The notes beneath the pieces are model-generated. The model was not told the origin of the DNA. It saw only the letters and a program-made list of their open reading frames with translations, and made no database searches. Positions 6,212-6,768 of a stretch of 6,768 nt of DNA are shown here, one piece after another. Position numbers and translations under genes: made by a program. The DNA is from Acidobacteriota bacterium. GTDB lineage: Bacteria; Acidobacteriota; Vicinamibacteria; Vicinamibacterales; Vicinamibacteraceae. The first letter of the stretch is position 1. The number at the start of each line of letters is the position of its first letter. The stretch is from contig JAEZDP010000488.1 in the NCBI GenBank assembly GCA_023418055.1, positions 1 to 6,768 on the forward strand, in the 5' to 3' direction.

Positions 6212-6768
6212 GTGGGCCGTGTGCAGCGGGTCGTGAGGGCGTGGCCCTGGTTGGCGGGAGCGTTGTTGCTCGTCTTCCTGCTCGTCCAGGTGCTCCAGCC
6301 GGAGGTCGTGGAGGTCGAACGCGCCGAGGTGGTGCGCGCGCCGATGCGCGTGACGCTGGACGAGGAAGGACGCACGAGGGTGCGGGACGTGTTCACGCTC
6401 ACGACGCCCGTGGCGGGTGCCGTGTCGCGCATCGTGCTGGAGCCTGGCGACCGCGTGGTCCGCGGCCAGGTCGTGGCCACGGTCCGCCCCGTCCCTCCCG
6501 CATTGCTCGACGCGCGCAGCCGTGCGGAACTGGCGGCGCAGGTGCAGGCCGCGCAGTCCGCGCTCGAACAGGTGCAGGCCGACCAGCGGAGTGCGGCAGC
6601 CGAGGCGCGGCTCGCCGAAGCCGAGTTGCGCCGGATGCGTCCGCTCGTCCCGGTGGGCGCCATCGCGGCGGCGACGCTCGAGGCCCACGAAGTGCGGGTG
6701 CGGACGACAACCGCGCGCGAGCAGGCCGCCGTCTTCGCCGTGCGCGTGGCCGCGCACCGCCTGGAGGC
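6212..6768 (+). CDS. HlyD/MacA-family periplasmic adaptor subunit (N-terminal part, truncated by window edge)
   Basis: 185 codons are visible with no stop. Residues 12-29 form one hydrophobic segment (WLAGALLLVFLLVQVL) without a clear cleavage site, suggesting an inner-membrane anchor. A beta-strand region follows (VTLDEEGRTRVRD at 47-59), then the first lipoyl-like half motif, TPVAGAVSRIVLEPGD...GQVVATV, at 65-91. From about residue 100 an Ala/Gln/Glu-rich heptad-like stretch begins the alpha-helical hairpin (about 100-141). The return helix starts after the LVPVGAIAAATLEAHE turn at about 145-160. The second lipoyl half and beta-barrel domains lie beyond the window. The protein should link the permease to an outer-membrane TolC-like channel. 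It starts with GTG 1 bp after the permease stop. A G-run at 6201-6206 is the nearest weak ribosome site and GAAGG at 6195-6199 is 12 bp away, so translation is probably coupled. GTG 6221 is an alternative start. Confidence 0.9.
   Translation, partial: MGRVQRVVRAWPWLAGALLLVFLLVQVLQPEVVEVERAEVVRAPMRVTLDEEGRTRVRDVFTLTTPVAGAVSRIVLEPGDRVVRGQVVATVRPVPPALLDARSRAELAAQVQAAQSALEQVQADQRSAAAEARLAEAELRRMRPLVPVGAIAAATLEAHEVRVRTTTAREQAAVFAVRVAAHRLE

Overview
The window is GC-rich throughout and gene-dense, with five protein-coding genes, two of them cut by the window edges. High GC, a small RRM-type RNA-binding protein, two secreted carbohydrate-active-type proteins and an FtsX/HlyD export operon suggest a Gram-negative soil-type bacterium. 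A Vicinamibacteria-like acidobacterium is my best guess, but this is inference from family content and not a marker-gene assignment. I see no rRNA, tRNA, CRISPR array, insertion sequence or phage gene.

Layout. (1) Positions 1-248, minus strand: the N-terminal 82 codons of an RRM RNA-binding protein with a GTG start and a good Shine-Dalgarno. (2) Positions 249-496: a 248-bp divergent intergenic region, the largest gap in the window. It holds a candidate minus-strand promoter, a long leader with two small inverted repeats, and a candidate -10 box just before the next gene. (3) Positions 497-2281, plus strand: a secreted alpha/beta hydrolase of the acetyl-xylan-esterase-like type with a visible Ser-Asp-His triad and a C-terminal half that looks like a second, catalytically dead hydrolase domain. 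(4) Positions 2293-2997, minus strand: a secreted protein that looks like a concanavalin-A-type beta-sandwich, convergent with the hydrolase and 11 bp from it. (5) Positions 2998-3040: a compact 43-bp divergent promoter region. (6) Positions 3041-6768, plus strand: a tightly packed three-gene export operon, made of an ABC ATPase, an eight-helix FtsX/MacB-type permease and the start of a HlyD-family periplasmic adaptor.

How the genes work together. The last three genes overlap or nearly touch, and should build one tripartite pump. The ATPase energises the permease, the adaptor spans the periplasm, and an outer-membrane TolC-like partner must come from elsewhere or from beyond the right edge. 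The substrate cannot be read from the sequence. The esterase-like hydrolase and the beta-sandwich protein are both predicted to be exported and may act on extracellular glycans, but they lie on opposite strands and are not co-transcribed. The RRM gene appears unrelated to the rest.

I found no convincing undescribed system. The points most worth a second look are the pseudo-hydrolase domain, the -10-like hexamers placed 6-8 bp before three start codons (leaderless-transcript geometry), the single hexamer that could serve two divergent promoters, and the long candidate leader of the RRM gene.
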